Positions 1 through 8,981 of a DNA stretch of 31,907 bases are shown here, one piece after another. A program made the position numbers and the translations under genes. Numbering within the stretch: the stretch's first letter is position 1; each line of letters opens with the position of its first letter. Source of the stretch: Bacteroidota bacterium (GTDB lineage Bacteria > Bacteroidota > Bacteroidia > Chitinophagales > Chitinophagaceae); assembly GCA_023433345.1 (NCBI GenBank), contig JAEZDA010000051.1, positions 1-31,907 of the forward strand. The letters are read 5' to 3'. The notes beneath the pieces were generated by a model that saw nothing but the letters and a program-made list of their open reading frames with translations, did not search any database and was not told the DNA's origin.

Positions 1-613
1 GCCCTCTCTTTTGGATACTATACAAGCTAAAACAGACCAGCTTTTCGACAGCTCAAAATATAAGGTCACTCTTACCGGAACCAGTATCACCTTTTTGGAA
101 GGAAGCCGCTTCATTATCAGCGGGCTGAAGGAAAGTGTTTTCTGGGCCTTCCTGCTGATTTCCTTATGCATGCTGTACTTGTTCAAATCAGTGAAGATCG
201 TTTTTTGTTCACTGATTCCCAATGTTATACCTCTTCTTGTTACTGCAGGTGTGATGGGATGGGTAGGGTTGCCATTAAAACCGTCTACCGTTTTGGTGTT
301 CAGCGTAGCGCTTGGTATTGCCGTAGATATCACTATTCGTTTTCTTGTGAATTATAAGCAGGAACTGCCAGACCTGGATAATGATGTGGCACTTACAGTT
401 AAAAGTTCGATCCGCCACACCGGGCTAAGTATCGTATATACTTCATTGGTTTTAACCGCCGGCTTCATTATTTTTTGCGGAAGCACCTTCGGCGGCACCG
501 TTTCCCTGGGTTGGTTAACCTCTTTAACCTTGCTCACTGCCACGCTTACCAACCTTATTTTACTGCCGGTTTTGTTGCTGCTTTTTTCTTCTGCCAATAA
601 AAAGTTATCATAA
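1..613 (+). CDS. RND/MMPL-superfamily exporter, C-terminal part (5' end outside window)
   Basis: The reading frame is open from the left edge (codons in phase with position 2) to TAA at 611-613, so this is the last ~203 residues of a larger protein. About five hydrophobic helices follow a short periplasmic stretch. The segment VALGIAVDITIRFLVNYKQE matches the membrane motif seen in predicted RND-superfamily exporters (COG1033/MMPL type), where a GIAVD-T-I-x-F pattern lies in a helix lining the proton path. Proteins of this family use proton motive force to move lipids or hydrophobic compounds across or out of the inner membrane. The substrate cannot be told from this fragment. A TTG at position 11 is in frame but is not a credible start, because the upstream part of the transporter is missing. 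Confidence 0.8.
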   Translation, partial: PSLLDTIQAKTDQLFDSSKYKVTLTGTSITFLEGSRFIISGLKESVFWAFLLISLCMLYLFKSVKIVFCSLIPNVIPLLVTAGVMGWVGLPLKPSTVLVFSVALGIAVDITIRFLVNYKQELPDLDNDVALTVKSSIRHTGLSIVYTSLVLTAGFIIFCGSTFGGTVSLGWLTSLTLLTATLTNLILLPVLLLLFSSANKKLS

Positions 614-717
614 TGTAATGGGCCTATCCCATGATAAAAACGTTGTTTTTTATGATGAGTGGTTGCAGCGAAAAATAATCTTGGGCAGTCTAAGGTAAAT
701 TGAGACACATTCTTACT

Positions 718-725
718 TATATTTG
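718..725 (+). promoter_or_regulatory. Bacteroidota -7 box upstream of susC-like gene
   Basis: The octamer TATATTTG fits the Bacteroidota -7 consensus TAnnTTTG. A TTG at 700-702 lies 15 nt upstream, closer than the usual 17-23 nt, so the -33 element is weak. The box ends 24 nt before the ATG at 750. Any start codon upstream of 750 would fall inside the promoter, which supports the 750 start. Confidence 0.6.
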
Positions 726-749
726 CGACACTTAAAACTAACAAGCAAC

Positions 750-3700
750 ATGAAGAAACTTCTATTGACCTTAGTGGTCTCCCTGGGTTTTGTGCTGGCT
801 TCGCTGGCGCAGAAAACAGTTAGTGGTAGGGTTACCGATGCAAATGGTGCCCCCCTTTCTAATGTTTCCGTTGTGGTTAAAGGAACAACCGTTGGTACAG
901 CCACCGGTTCTGATGGTACTTATACCATTAACGTTCCGGCCGACGGCAGAACATTAACTTTCAGCAGCCTTGGCTTTGACAGTCAGGATGTTACTATCGG
1001 CAACCGTACTTCGGTTTCAGCGAGCCTCGCTCCTGCAGGTTCGAAAGAGCTTGAGGGTGTGGTTGTTACCGGTATCAACCGTGTTCAGAAATCTAAATTC
1101 GCAGGTGCGGCTACGAAGCTTGGACCTAAAGAATTGGAAGATAAGCCGATGGGCTTTGATAACGCTCTTCAGGGTCGTGCACCGGGTCTTATTTCCCTAA
1201 CAGCAAGTGGTGCTCCGGGTACCGCGGCGAATGTGATCATTCGTGGTCAATCTTCAATTGAAGGTGGCTATTCTCCATTATATATAGTTGATGGTATTCC
1301 TGTGGAGACGGCCGTTTTCCAAGGCATGAACCCTAACGACTTCGCGTCGATTGATATCCTTCGCGATGCAGCCTCTACCGCCCTTTATGGTGCACGTGCT
1401 TCTTCAGGTGTAATTGTGATTACCACCAAACGCGGCCAGGCGGGAAAAATGAAGGTTACCTATTCCAGCCAAATGGGTGTTAGAGCACGTCCTGAATTTG
1501 CATTCAGGCCAATGGGTACAGAGCAGTTGCTTCAAACACAGGAGGATTACGGAAAAATAGTTGATCCTACAGGTCAGGATGGCACTTTAGATCATTTATA
1601 TGGCTGGTGGTATTCTCAAAACAATCCCCGCTATGCAACTCTTAGCCCTGCACAACAGGCTGCAGAGCAATTGATTTACGATTCTATCAAAGGTATAAAC
1701 ACCAACTGGCAGGATGAGATCTTCCGTGACGGAAAATTCAGCAACCACCAGATCACCTTATCAGGTGGTACAGGGAAAACTCGTATTTATAGCAGCATTG
1801 CAAAGTATGATGAAGAGGGTATTACTTTAAGAACTGATATGAGCAGGATTACCTTCCGCAACAACCTGGATTATGCTGATGATAAATTCGTGTTTGGCGT
1901 GAGTTCAAATATTGCTTATACCAAAAGAAACTTCCAGCAATCTACAACCACCAATAATATTTATAATCCATTCCTGATGTCGGCGATTTCTACGCCGTAT
2001 TCACTGGTAAGAAACCCTGATGGTTCTTTTGCAACAGGAGATACCAGGGAAAATAATTTCATTGGAGCCAATGCATTGGAGTTGATGTCTAAAGACATGA
2101 ACTACAATAATCAGTTGAAAGCGACCTTGAGTGCTACAGGTGCTTACAATATCAACGATAATTGGTCACTTGGGTTAACTGCTGGTGTGGATTTCCGTGA
2201 AACGCAGGGAACAAACTACGGCGCAAAAAATGCTTTTGTAAGGTTATATAACGCAACTTTGGCTGATCCTTGGAACCCTAATACGGGTGGCGGTACTGAT
2301 CCCACGTCTTATTCAGGATTTCACAGTGAATCTCTTACACGTTTTGTGACTGCCACTGTTCGTCCTTCAGTTACTTTCAAGAAACTTGTGGGTCAAAGCC
2401 ATGATATCGAGGTTACCGCTTTGGGAGAATTTATAGTAGAGAAAGCTAAGAGCTTGGGAATGACCGGGTACGGTCCTGATCCTAAGACTCCTAACACCCC
2501 AGCGGGTATCACTGTGGGAAGCTGGGATAATGGTTTGTTCCAGAGTGTAACTGGTGGAAAGTCTGAGAACGCCCTGGTATCAGGATTGATCATGGGTCGT
2601 TATACTTATAACGACAAGTACACACTTACGGGTTCTTTCAGAAGTGACGGGTCATCCAAATTACCGATCGCCACACGTTGGCAGCAGTTTTTCTCGGTTG
2701 GTGCAATTTGGGATGCAGGGAGAGAGGATTTCATCAGGAACATAGAACCGATTAACACCCTGAGATTGAAGCTTAGCTACGGTAGCTCAGGTAATGCGAG
2801 CAACTTCCCTCGTGGTGATTATCCATACCAGGCTGAGTACACGACAGGAAGTTATGGACAGGGAAACACAATTATTGCTACAACTCCGGGAAATCCTGAG
2901 ATGAAGTGGGAATTCAGTTATACCACAAACTTTGGTGTTGATTTCGAATTATTTAACAGGAGATTATTTGGTGATGTTAACATCTACAACAGGGTAACTA
3001 AGGATTTATTCATTGAGAAAAAGTTGTCAGCTACTGCAGGTTTCGGAATAGGTTTTAGCGTTGCAAAGAATGCCGGCGAGCTGTCTAATAAGGGAGTGGA
3101 AGTTGCTCTTAGTGGTGACGTGATAAAGAAGGGCAATTTCACCTGGACCATCCATGGTAACTTTGCTTACAATAAGAACAGGGTGACCAGCCTTGGGGGC
3201 GAACCTCCATTTGAGCGCGGAACAGAATTGATCAAAGAAGGTTACCCTATCGGTACGCACTATGAAATTGCGTGGGCAGGTGTTGATGCTTCAACAGGAC
3301 GTCCTTTATATTATGATGCAAACGGAAACACAACCCTTAGCCCAACAGGCGACGATCGCGTTTTAAGTCATGGAACATGGGAAGCGCCATGGAAAGGTGG
3401 TTTTGGAACGCGTGTTGCATACAAAGGTTTCGATCTTGATGTTCTTTTCTCATGGCAGGAAGGATCTACCAAAGTGGATAACATGGAATACTTCCTTGAG
3501 AATCCTGTAGGATTTTTGAGCGGAGGATACAATCAATCTGCTGATTTGAAATTCTGGCAGCAACCGGGTGATGTGGTTTCTATCCCTAGCCCATTGTATG
3601 CTACGGCCTTCTCTTCTAAAATCATTCACGATGCATCTTTTGTAAGATTAAGGGATGTAACGTTAGGATACAGAGTTCCAAAAAGTATCCTTGCAGGCAG

Positions 3701-3860
3701 AAAGTTTATCTCTGACGCAAGATTCTTTGTGCAAGGTTCAAACCTTTTCATCTGGACTAAATGGAAAGGGCTGGATCCTGAGGCTGGTGCAGTTAACATC
3801 AACCTGAGTGAATTCCCTAATCCGCGTACGATCACTTTCGGTTTAGACGTAACCTTCTAA
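750..3860 (+). CDS. SusC/RagA-family TonB-dependent outer-membrane transporter
   Basis: A 1036-residue outer-membrane transporter that, with its SusD partner, imports oligomeric nutrients using energy from TonB. Residues 1-21 form a Sec signal peptide ending in SLAQ. Residues ~23-95 are a carboxypeptidase-regulatory-like beta-sandwich (VSGRVTDANGAPLSNVSVVV). VVVTG at 104-108 leads into the plug domain (~115-230), with the SusC signatures SPLYIVDGIP and AASTALYGARASSGVIVITT. The rest is a 22-strand-type barrel ending in ...ITFGLDVTF with a C-terminal aromatic residue. Length is typical of the family. The ATG at 750 gives a perfect signal peptide; an in-frame TTG at 723 lies inside the promoter box and is rejected. 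It is first in an operon with the SusD gene 19 nt downstream. No adjacent sigma/anti-sigma pair or glycoside hydrolase is visible, so the substrate is unknown. Confidence 0.95.
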   Translation: MKKLLLTLVVSLGFVLASLAQKTVSGRVTDANGAPLSNVSVVVKGTTVGTATGSDGTYTINVPADGRTLTFSSLGFDSQDVTIGNRTSVSASLAPAGSKELEGVVVTGINRVQKSKFAGAATKLGPKELEDKPMGFDNALQGRAPGLISLTASGAPGTAANVIIRGQSSIEGGYSPLYIVDGIPVETAVFQGMNPNDFASIDILRDAASTALYGARASSGVIVITTKRGQAGKMKVTYSSQMGVRARPEFAFRPMGTEQLLQTQEDYGKIVDPTGQDGTLDHLYGWWYSQNNPRYATLSPAQQAAEQLIYDSIKGINTNWQDEIFRDGKFSNHQITLSGGTGKTRIYSSIAKYDEEGITLRTDMSRITFRNNLDYADDKFVFGVSSNIAYTKRNFQQSTTTNNIYNPFLMSAISTPYSLVRNPDGSFATGDTRENNFIGANALELMSKDMNYNNQLKATLSATGAYNINDNWSLGLTAGVDFRETQGTNYGAKNAFVRLYNATLADPWNPNTGGGTDPTSYSGFHSESLTRFVTATVRPSVTFKKLVGQSHDIEVTALGEFIVEKAKSLGMTGYGPDPKTPNTPAGITVGSWDNGLFQSVTGGKSENALVSGLIMGRYTYNDKYTLTGSFRSDGSSKLPIATRWQQFFSVGAIWDAGREDFIRNIEPINTLRLKLSYGSSGNASNFPRGDYPYQAEYTTGSYGQGNTIIATTPGNPEMKWEFSYTTNFGVDFELFNRRLFGDVNIYNRVTKDLFIEKKLSATAGFGIGFSVAKNAGELSNKGVEVALSGDVIKKGNFTWTIHGNFAYNKNRVTSLGGEPPFERGTELIKEGYPIGTHYEIAWAGVDASTGRPLYYDANGNTTLSPTGDDRVLSHGTWEAPWKGGFGTRVAYKGFDLDVLFSWQEGSTKVDNMEYFLENPVGFLSGGYNQSADLKFWQQPGDVVSIPSPLYATAFSSKIIHDASFVRLRDVTLGYRVPKSILAGRKFISDARFFVQGSNLFIWTKWKGLDPEAGAVNINLSEFPNPRTITFGLDVTF

Positions 3861-3879
3861 TTAAAAAACTACTATTATT

Positions 3880-5253
3880 ATGAAAAAATATTCTGGAATA
3901 TTTACACTGCTGGTAGCCTCAATGGTTATATTCAGCAGTTGTAAAAAAGAGTTGGATCTCCAGCCAACAGATACCTTTAATGAGGCCAATGCCTACCTCA
4001 CCCTTGATGACATCCAACAAGGAGTGAATACCGCTTATGGCCGTCATGCGGGTGCAGTAGCAAACGATATGTATGCTAACTCACTCACCTCAGACGAAGC
4101 TAGAATTGGTTCTGGTAATGCGGGTTCAGGTCAGATCGAATATCGCTTTGGATACAGGTCTGACGCTACAACAGGTTCCGGTGTTCAGGGTTCTTTTGGA
4201 GCATATTACGGAGTGATAGACCAGGTGAACCGGGTTTTACCAAAGATCGCCACTGTTTCAGGCTTTCCGAATGACGGACCGGTGCGCGACAATTATCGCG
4301 GTCAGCTTTTGGCCCTGCGCGCAATTTCTTATTTCGGTCTTATTCAGGCATTTTCGGGGGTATACGATCCTGCGGGCATGGGAGTTCCCATCGTGTTGGA
4401 CGTAGATCCTTTCCGCCAGCCCGCCCGTAACACAATGGGCGAGGTAATGGCTCAGATTGAAGCTGATATGGCTGAGGCTAAAACACTTTTGCCAACACCT
4501 ACTGCAGCAGATTATGTTGACACTACGTTGAACTATCTTAATACAACTGCATTCCACGCAAGGATAGCGCTTTATCGTAAAGATTACGATGCCGCAATTG
4601 CCTATGCTACTGAAGTGATAAGCTCAAACGTTCGTCCGCTGGTATCAGGAACAGATTTTCAAAACATCTGGGACGATGTAGTTTTCCACGAAACTCTTTT
4701 CCGTACGAAGAGCCGTTATGGCGGGGCACTTACCTCTGCAGGAGGAACAATACATTTCGCGCCGTCTGATAAGTTGGTGAGTACTTACAGCAACCAGGAT
4801 GTGAGGTTGTTCACCTACATCGGTATTAATGGTTCGGGTGATTATTACGTTGAGAAGTTTTTTCCTGCGGTTTATATGAAACCAAGCCGCACAGCGGAAA
4901 TGTACCTGATCAGGGCTGAAGCAAATGCACGCAAAGCCACTCCGGACATTGCCGCAGCCGCTGCAGATCTTAATTTGCTGAGAACGAACCGTATCGCAGG
5001 TTACACAAATGAAACTTTCACCGATGTAAATATCTTGATTAACGCCATCATGGAAGAGAGATACAAGGAACTTGCATTTGAAGGGTTTCGTTTCTTTGAT
5101 TTGAAGAGAAATGGTTTACCGGTTCAGCGGGGAGCAACAGACGCTAACCCTGAATGGAGGACATTGTTGCCAGAAAGCCACCTTTTTGTTTATCCAGTTC
5201 CAAACGATGAAATTTTGGCCAACCCGAACTTCATCCAGAATACCGGTTATTAA
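3880..5253 (+). CDS. SusD/RagB-family nutrient-binding outer-membrane lipoprotein
   Basis: A 457-residue surface lipoprotein that caps the SusC barrel and captures substrate. The N-terminus is a lipoprotein signal peptide with the acylated cysteine at position 21 (FSSC), followed by KKELDLQPTDTFNEANAYLT, the standard start of the SusD mature fold. The middle is rich in TPR-like helices, and the C-terminal region carries the family pattern RTAEMYLIRAEANARK and, later, EERYKELAFEGFRFFDLKRNG. It ends in the usual NPNFIQNTGY-type tail. It starts 19 nt after the SusC stop with an A/T-rich leader and no strong Shine-Dalgarno site, as is normal in this phylum. At 457 residues it is at the short end of the family, but both conserved regions are present. 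Confidence 0.95.
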   Translation: MKKYSGIFTLLVASMVIFSSCKKELDLQPTDTFNEANAYLTLDDIQQGVNTAYGRHAGAVANDMYANSLTSDEARIGSGNAGSGQIEYRFGYRSDATTGSGVQGSFGAYYGVIDQVNRVLPKIATVSGFPNDGPVRDNYRGQLLALRAISYFGLIQAFSGVYDPAGMGVPIVLDVDPFRQPARNTMGEVMAQIEADMAEAKTLLPTPTAADYVDTTLNYLNTTAFHARIALYRKDYDAAIAYATEVISSNVRPLVSGTDFQNIWDDVVFHETLFRTKSRYGGALTSAGGTIHFAPSDKLVSTYSNQDVRLFTYIGINGSGDYYVEKFFPAVYMKPSRTAEMYLIRAEANARKATPDIAAAAADLNLLRTNRIAGYTNETFTDVNILINAIMEERYKELAFEGFRFFDLKRNGLPVQRGATDANPEWRTLLPESHLFVYPVPNDEILANPNFIQNTGY

Positions 5254-5271
5254 ATTTAAAAAATAAAAAAT

Positions 5272-6192
5272 ATGAGAATTATCAGCAAGATAACACTGTC
5301 GCTTCTATGCGCTTTCACACTTGTGCTTGCGGGTTGCGACAAACATGAACCTTACGACATCGCTACGGTGGACCAGATTCACTTTAACGGTGCAATGAAG
5401 CAGTTCGTTAACATTGAAGATCCGACCACTCCTCCTATAACTATCGAAGTGGGAACTACCCATCTTCCGAAAAGTGATGTAACATTTACCTATCAAATTT
5501 CATCTCCAACTGGTGCTACTTCGGGAGTTGAGTATGTTGGTCCTTCCAGTGGTACGATGACCATTCCTGCGGGAGAAACCCTAACTTCATTTGAGTTCCA
5601 ACCTGTGTCTTCTGCGTACGGTCCGCCGCCAGACGGAGATACTATTTACATCACCTTTTCTCAATCGAGCGTACCAGCTTCTCCTTTTGGTGACACGGTT
5701 ACCTTGATAGTGCGTCGTTGTTCAGATGCCTTCGCTGATGTAAATGAATTGGTTGGTACATTTAATAATACCACTGATTTCTTCCTCGGTTCGGGAGGAG
5801 GACCTTACACTACCACTGTTACTGGAGCTAGTCCTTTAACGGCTACAAGTGGTTCAATCACAGTACAGAATCTCCTGAACAGCGATACGGAATGGGGAAA
5901 TGTTAGTTTTATCCTCGACTGGTCAGATCCTGCCAATCCAACTACAGTAGTGATACCGGGCGAGGTTCCGGGTAGCGACGCAGGTGATATCAATACGCCG
6001 TGGGCAGGGTTTCCCTTCGTGGTAGCCGACCAAATAACAGGCCGTCCTGCATTATCTGGTTCTTTCAGCTACTGCAACCAATCAATCACATTGAAAATGT
6101 ACGTAGGGTTTCTGGATGATGATGGAAACTCACGGTGGATAACATACGGTGGCGGTACCCCGCTTACTTTGGATGTAACCTTACAGAGATAA
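5272..6192 (+). CDS. Lipoprotein in the SusE position (Calx-beta-like), substrate unknown
   Basis: A 306-residue lipoprotein with a clear lipobox (LAGC, cysteine 22), third in the SusCD operon, 18 nt after the SusD stop. The mature part is beta-rich. Residues ~35-145 resemble a Calx-beta/DUF4843-like module, with IPAGETLTSFEF and a following DGDTIYITF strand. The second half (~150-306) is a glycine- and threonine-rich beta domain with no motif I recognise. The position suggests a SusE/SusF-like accessory surface glycan- or peptide-binding protein, but sequence similarity to SusE is not evident to me. The family name is therefore tentative, while lipoprotein and operon membership are well supported. 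The operon ends at the hairpin at 6215-6244. Confidence 0.7.
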   Translation: MRIISKITLSLLCAFTLVLAGCDKHEPYDIATVDQIHFNGAMKQFVNIEDPTTPPITIEVGTTHLPKSDVTFTYQISSPTGATSGVEYVGPSSGTMTIPAGETLTSFEFQPVSSAYGPPPDGDTIYITFSQSSVPASPFGDTVTLIVRRCSDAFADVNELVGTFNNTTDFFLGSGGGPYTTTVTGASPLTATSGSITVQNLLNSDTEWGNVSFILDWSDPANPTTVVIPGEVPGSDAGDINTPWAGFPFVVADQITGRPALSGSFSYCNQSITLKMYVGFLDDDGNSRWITYGGGTPLTLDVTLQR

Positions 6193-6214
6193 TTGTTTTT
6201 AGAATAGATATTAT

Positions 6215-6244
6215 GAGCCTCCGTAACCGGGGGCTCTTTTTTTT
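6215..6244 (+). terminator. Rho-independent terminator of the SusCD operon
   Basis: An 8-bp stem pairs 6215-6222 (GAGCCTCC) with 6229-6236 (GGGGGCTC), with one G-U pair and a 6-nt loop. Eight T residues follow directly (6237-6244). It lies 22 nt after the lipoprotein stop codon. Confidence 0.85.
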
Positions 6245-6478
6245 GGCTTAAGTTTTCGTGTTTATTAGGTGAAGTTGAAATGGCGGGATAGGCTGAAACG
6301 CTAAGCAGCAGGAACAGTCGCATCTTTTTAGAGAGTCGTCACCTTAATGAAAGGAGATCTCAAAGTTGAGAAGTATAGAGATAGGTGAGTTCTAAAGGTC
6401 TTCTAACCCAACACTTGTTTCTGCAATGGTAAAATCATTGTTAGAGGAAGCCGCATTTTAGTTTCCTCCTGAAGCGTT

Positions 6479-7630
6479 TTATTTCAGCACCTCGGCCAGT
6501 TTTGCTTTCAGGGCCTGTTCCCGCAATTCTGTCGCAATAATTTTTCCTGATGGATCAACCAAAACATTATATGGAATGCCATCGAAGCCATACAAACCCA
6601 CCACAGGGCTGTTCCAATATTGCAGATCGCTGATATTGGTCCACGAGAGCTTGTCATCCTTTATAGCCTGGAGCCAGTCTCCGCGGGTCTTATCAAGTGA
6701 TACACCGAGTACGGTAAAGTTTTTATTCTTATAAGTTTGATAAGCTTCTACAACATTCGGGTTTTCTTTCCTGCACGGGCCACACCAGCTTGCCCAGAAA
6801 TCGATCAAAACATATTTACCGCGCAGCTGGCTTAATGAAAATGGTTTTCCACTGGTATCAGCCAAAGTTATTTCAGGCGCCATATCGCCCACAAGGGGTT
6901 TTCGCGCAGGCTGTGCGTTTGCTGTATCGGCAGGTTGGTTAAGGAACCGGTTGAATTGTGAAACGATGGATGCAATGCCTGTATGTTTAGGAAAACGATC
7001 AGTGAGAGAGCTCATAGATTGTTTTAATTCAGCAGCGGGAATGCCACGTGTATACCCGATGGCAAACATGGCCACTACTGGGTCAGACACAGTATCGATG
7101 AATTCGATCATGTATTTTTTAAAACCATCCTCCCTGTCTACAAGGCGTTTTTCTTCTTCAATGATAAGACTATCATTGTTCCTGGTAGTTTTTAAACTCT
7201 CAAGTTTTGCGGTTCCTTCTATCATCGCCGTTCGCTGCCCGTCCATATAAAGGAGAAACTTCTTCAAAATAGAATTTGCGCGGGTGGAAAATTCCGGACC
7301 TGCAAGGCTGATATCATTAAGGTCTGCCCTGAAAGAAATTTTTTCTGCATCATTGATAAAGATAAATCCTGATTCAGATTTTTGAAGGCGTATCCGGAAC
7401 ATGCCTTCTTCAGCAGCATTTCCTCTCAGGGTGAATTTGCCATTGGTCATTTGTGCCGAATCAACAAGTTCCGGTTGCTGTTCGCTGAAGTACAGTTGAT
7501 CCAGGTAAATGAGCTGATCGGGCACATTTTTAATTTCACCATTCACGGTAAACTCGCCACCATTGGTCTTCTTATCTGCACATCCCGCGAAGATGGTTGC
7601 TGTGATCGCTAATATCAGGAAATGTTTCAT
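6479..7630 (-). CDS. TlpA-like thiol-disulfide lipoprotein with N-terminal DUF4369-like domain
   Basis: A 383-residue protein, probably anchored in the membrane facing the periplasm. The signal peptide ends in the lipobox FAGC (cysteine 17). Residues ~25-115 resemble the DUF4369 domain often fused to Bacteroidota thioredoxins (VNGEIKNVPDQLIYLDQLYF). Residues ~240-383 form an AhpC/TSA-TlpA thioredoxin fold with the redox motif WCGPC (cysteines 283 and 286) and a cis-proline near 353 (FDGIPYNVLV). Such proteins reduce or oxidise exported protein thiols. The start at 7630 gives the lipoprotein signal. A 13-codon upstream extension would run through the -7 box at 7656-7663 and is rejected. It is transcribed alone, as the upstream PDZ gene has its own terminator. 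Confidence 0.9.
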   Translation of the reverse strand: MKHFLILAITATIFAGCADKKTNGGEFTVNGEIKNVPDQLIYLDQLYFSEQQPELVDSAQMTNGKFTLRGNAAEEGMFRIRLQKSESGFIFINDAEKISFRADLNDISLAGPEFSTRANSILKKFLLYMDGQRTAMIEGTAKLESLKTTRNNDSLIIEEEKRLVDREDGFKKYMIEFIDTVSDPVVAMFAIGYTRGIPAAELKQSMSSLTDRFPKHTGIASIVSQFNRFLNQPADTANAQPARKPLVGDMAPEITLADTSGKPFSLSQLRGKYVLIDFWASWCGPCRKENPNVVEAYQTYKNKNFTVLGVSLDKTRGDWLQAIKDDKLSWTNISDLQYWNSPVVGLYGFDGIPYNVLVDPSGKIIATELREQALKAKLAEVLK

Positions 7631-7655
7631 TGGTATGTTTTTTTGCGCTGCCCGG

Positions 7656-7663
7656 CAAAAGTA
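7656..7663 (-). promoter_or_regulatory. -7 box for the TlpA-like gene
   Basis: Read on the minus strand this is TACTTTTG, matching TAnnTTTG, and it lies about 25 nt before the start codon at 7630. No convincing TTG -33 element is seen. The upstream region is occupied by the terminator of the preceding gene. Confidence 0.5.
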
Positions 7664-7669
7664 CACCAT

Positions 7670-7698
7670 AAAAAAAGCACGGCCGAAACGACCATGCT
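7670..7698 (-). terminator. Terminator downstream of the PDZ gene
   Basis: On the minus strand a 7-bp stem (AGCATGG pairing with CCGTGCT, one G-U pair; plus-strand 7692-7698 and 7676-7682) with a 9-nt loop is followed by a run of six to seven T residues (plus-strand A run 7670-7676). It lies 24 nt past the stop of the two-PDZ gene and directly upstream of the TlpA-like promoter. Confidence 0.7.
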
Positions 7699-7721
7699 CT
7701 TCTTTTTATTGGGGGTTGATA

Positions 7722-8768
7722 TTATAAAGTTGCCGTCTTAAGCTTTTTCGGAATTTTTACGTCGAAGCTCATTGCGCTGCCTGCTCTTTTCGCTTTAATG
7801 TTATAGGTTGATTTGTCTTTGTTCATTGCAAGAATTTCACGGGCCTCATCGGTATTTGTTACCGGTTTTCCTGCGATCTCGGTAACTATATCATCTTTTT
7901 TTATTCCCGCTTTTTCACCCGCCGAGCCTTCTTCCACATCAATTACTTTCACGCCATTGCTTTCTTCAGTGTCCTGTATTTTAATGCCGAGTTTTTGGCC
8001 GCGGAGAATCAGGAAGTCATCGCCGAAATTCATTCCTTCAAGATCACGCAACTTTTCTAGCTCCATTTCCCAACCAGGAGTGGCGGGCGCACCAGGTGCC
8101 CTGGGAGCCTTGGGAGCGCGGGGTACAACGAAGGTTCTGCCACCCTGCGGTGTTCTCATGGAAAAACTTCTTGTTGTTTCTTTCTTTTCCTGAAGAGTGG
8201 CCTTCACCGTTTTTCCTTTACCGTCGCGGTCATAATTTATTTTAACTACATCCTTTCCTTTTTTTGCTGTAACGGCATCGTACAGGGCCTGGGGCGTTGT
8301 GATATCTTTCCCATCAAATTTTGTGATCACGTCATTTGCTTTCAATCCCGCCTTATCGGCTGCGCTACCGGGAGTAACCGATTTGATCTTTACACCGCCC
8401 GTTGTTTCTTCAGTAACAACACCAAGGAAGGTGCGGCTTTTTTCGATCTCGCTGCCTTCGTCCATGAACGGAAAACCTTCAAAATTGAACGAGCCGAAAT
8501 CGAAAGCATCCTTATCTTTTATAATGATCTTACGTTTGTTGACCGTGATTTCATCATCTTTAAACTCTATCAGGGGTTTTCCATTGATCATTACCTGGTC
8601 TCCCGAGAATTGGATCGTGATGGTAGCATCCTTATCTCCTTTATTTCGGATGATCACCTCTTCGGTTTCCGACTTTTTGTTTTTTTCATCCTGTGCCATA
8701 GCCTTATAAGAGAATGCGGCAAAGAACCAGGTTAACAGTGATAATGCAACGTATTTCATTTGATTCAT
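7722..8768 (-). CDS. Exported protein with two PDZ domains and no protease domain
   Basis: A 348-residue secreted protein. An N-terminal signal peptide ends near residue 26 (YKAMAQ). Residues ~35-110 form a charged beta-rich region. PDZ domain 1 spans ~112-195 (FLGVVTEE; SAADKAGLKANDVITKFDGK). A Pro/Ala-rich linker follows (216-232). PDZ domain 2 spans ~258-340 (LGIKIQDTEE; SAGEKAGIKKDDIVTEIAGK). The PDZ pair resembles the tandem PDZ of HtrA/DegP proteases, but no His-Asp-Ser serine-protease domain is present, so it may be an adaptor or peptide-binding scaffold in the periplasm. That role is inference. Translation could start at 8768 or at the second Met (8759); both leave a signal peptide. 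It is monocistronic, with its own promoter box and terminator. Confidence 0.85.
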   Translation of the reverse strand: MNQMKYVALSLLTWFFAAFSYKAMAQDEKNKKSETEEVIIRNKGDKDATITIQFSGDQVMINGKPLIEFKDDEITVNKRKIIIKDKDAFDFGSFNFEGFPFMDEGSEIEKSRTFLGVVTEETTGGVKIKSVTPGSAADKAGLKANDVITKFDGKDITTPQALYDAVTAKKGKDVVKINYDRDGKGKTVKATLQEKKETTRSFSMRTPQGGRTFVVPRAPKAPRAPGAPATPGWEMELEKLRDLEGMNFGDDFLILRGQKLGIKIQDTEESNGVKVIDVEEGSAGEKAGIKKDDIVTEIAGKPVTNTDEAREILAMNKDKSTYNIKAKRAGSAMSFDVKIPKKLKTATL

Positions 8769-8794
8769 TTTAATGTACGAAACTTTTAGTACTT

Positions 8795-8802
8795 CAAAAG
8801 TA
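8795..8802 (-). promoter_or_regulatory. -7 box for the two-PDZ gene
   Basis: Minus-strand TACTTTTG matches the Bacteroidota -7 consensus and lies 26 nt upstream of the start codon. No -33 TTG is seen at normal spacing. Confidence 0.5.
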
Positions 8803-8908
8803 GCATCATTTTGGTAATTACGAAAACCTTCGCAATTATTTATTTTAATTTAACAAAGCTATGGATAGGCGGCTGCATCGAGGGACGTGTGGGATGCTGA
8901 ATAAGGTT

Positions 8909-8935
8909 AAAATCCCGGAGATAATAGGATCGGGA
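8909..8935 (-). terminator. Possible weak terminator after alaS
   Basis: TCCCG (8913-8917) and CGGGA (8931-8935) form a 5-bp stem with a 13-nt loop. On the minus strand the stem is followed by only four T residues (plus-strand A 8909-8912). It starts about 46 nt past the alaS stop. The short T tract makes this a tentative call. Confidence 0.35.
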
Positions 8936-8981
8936 AATTTTGATTTTAGGTTTTGAACCTTAAATTACCAGGGAACAAGGA

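Noticed and set aside
630..657. A/T-rich hairpin after the exporter gene, considered as a terminator
   Set aside because: The stem (ATAAAAAC with GTTTTTTAT, bulged) is almost all A-T pairs and is not followed by a T run.
6444..6468. Stem GAGGAA/TTCCTC downstream of the TlpA-like gene, considered as its terminator
   Set aside because: The stem is only 6 bp with a 13-nt loop and no T run on the minus strand.
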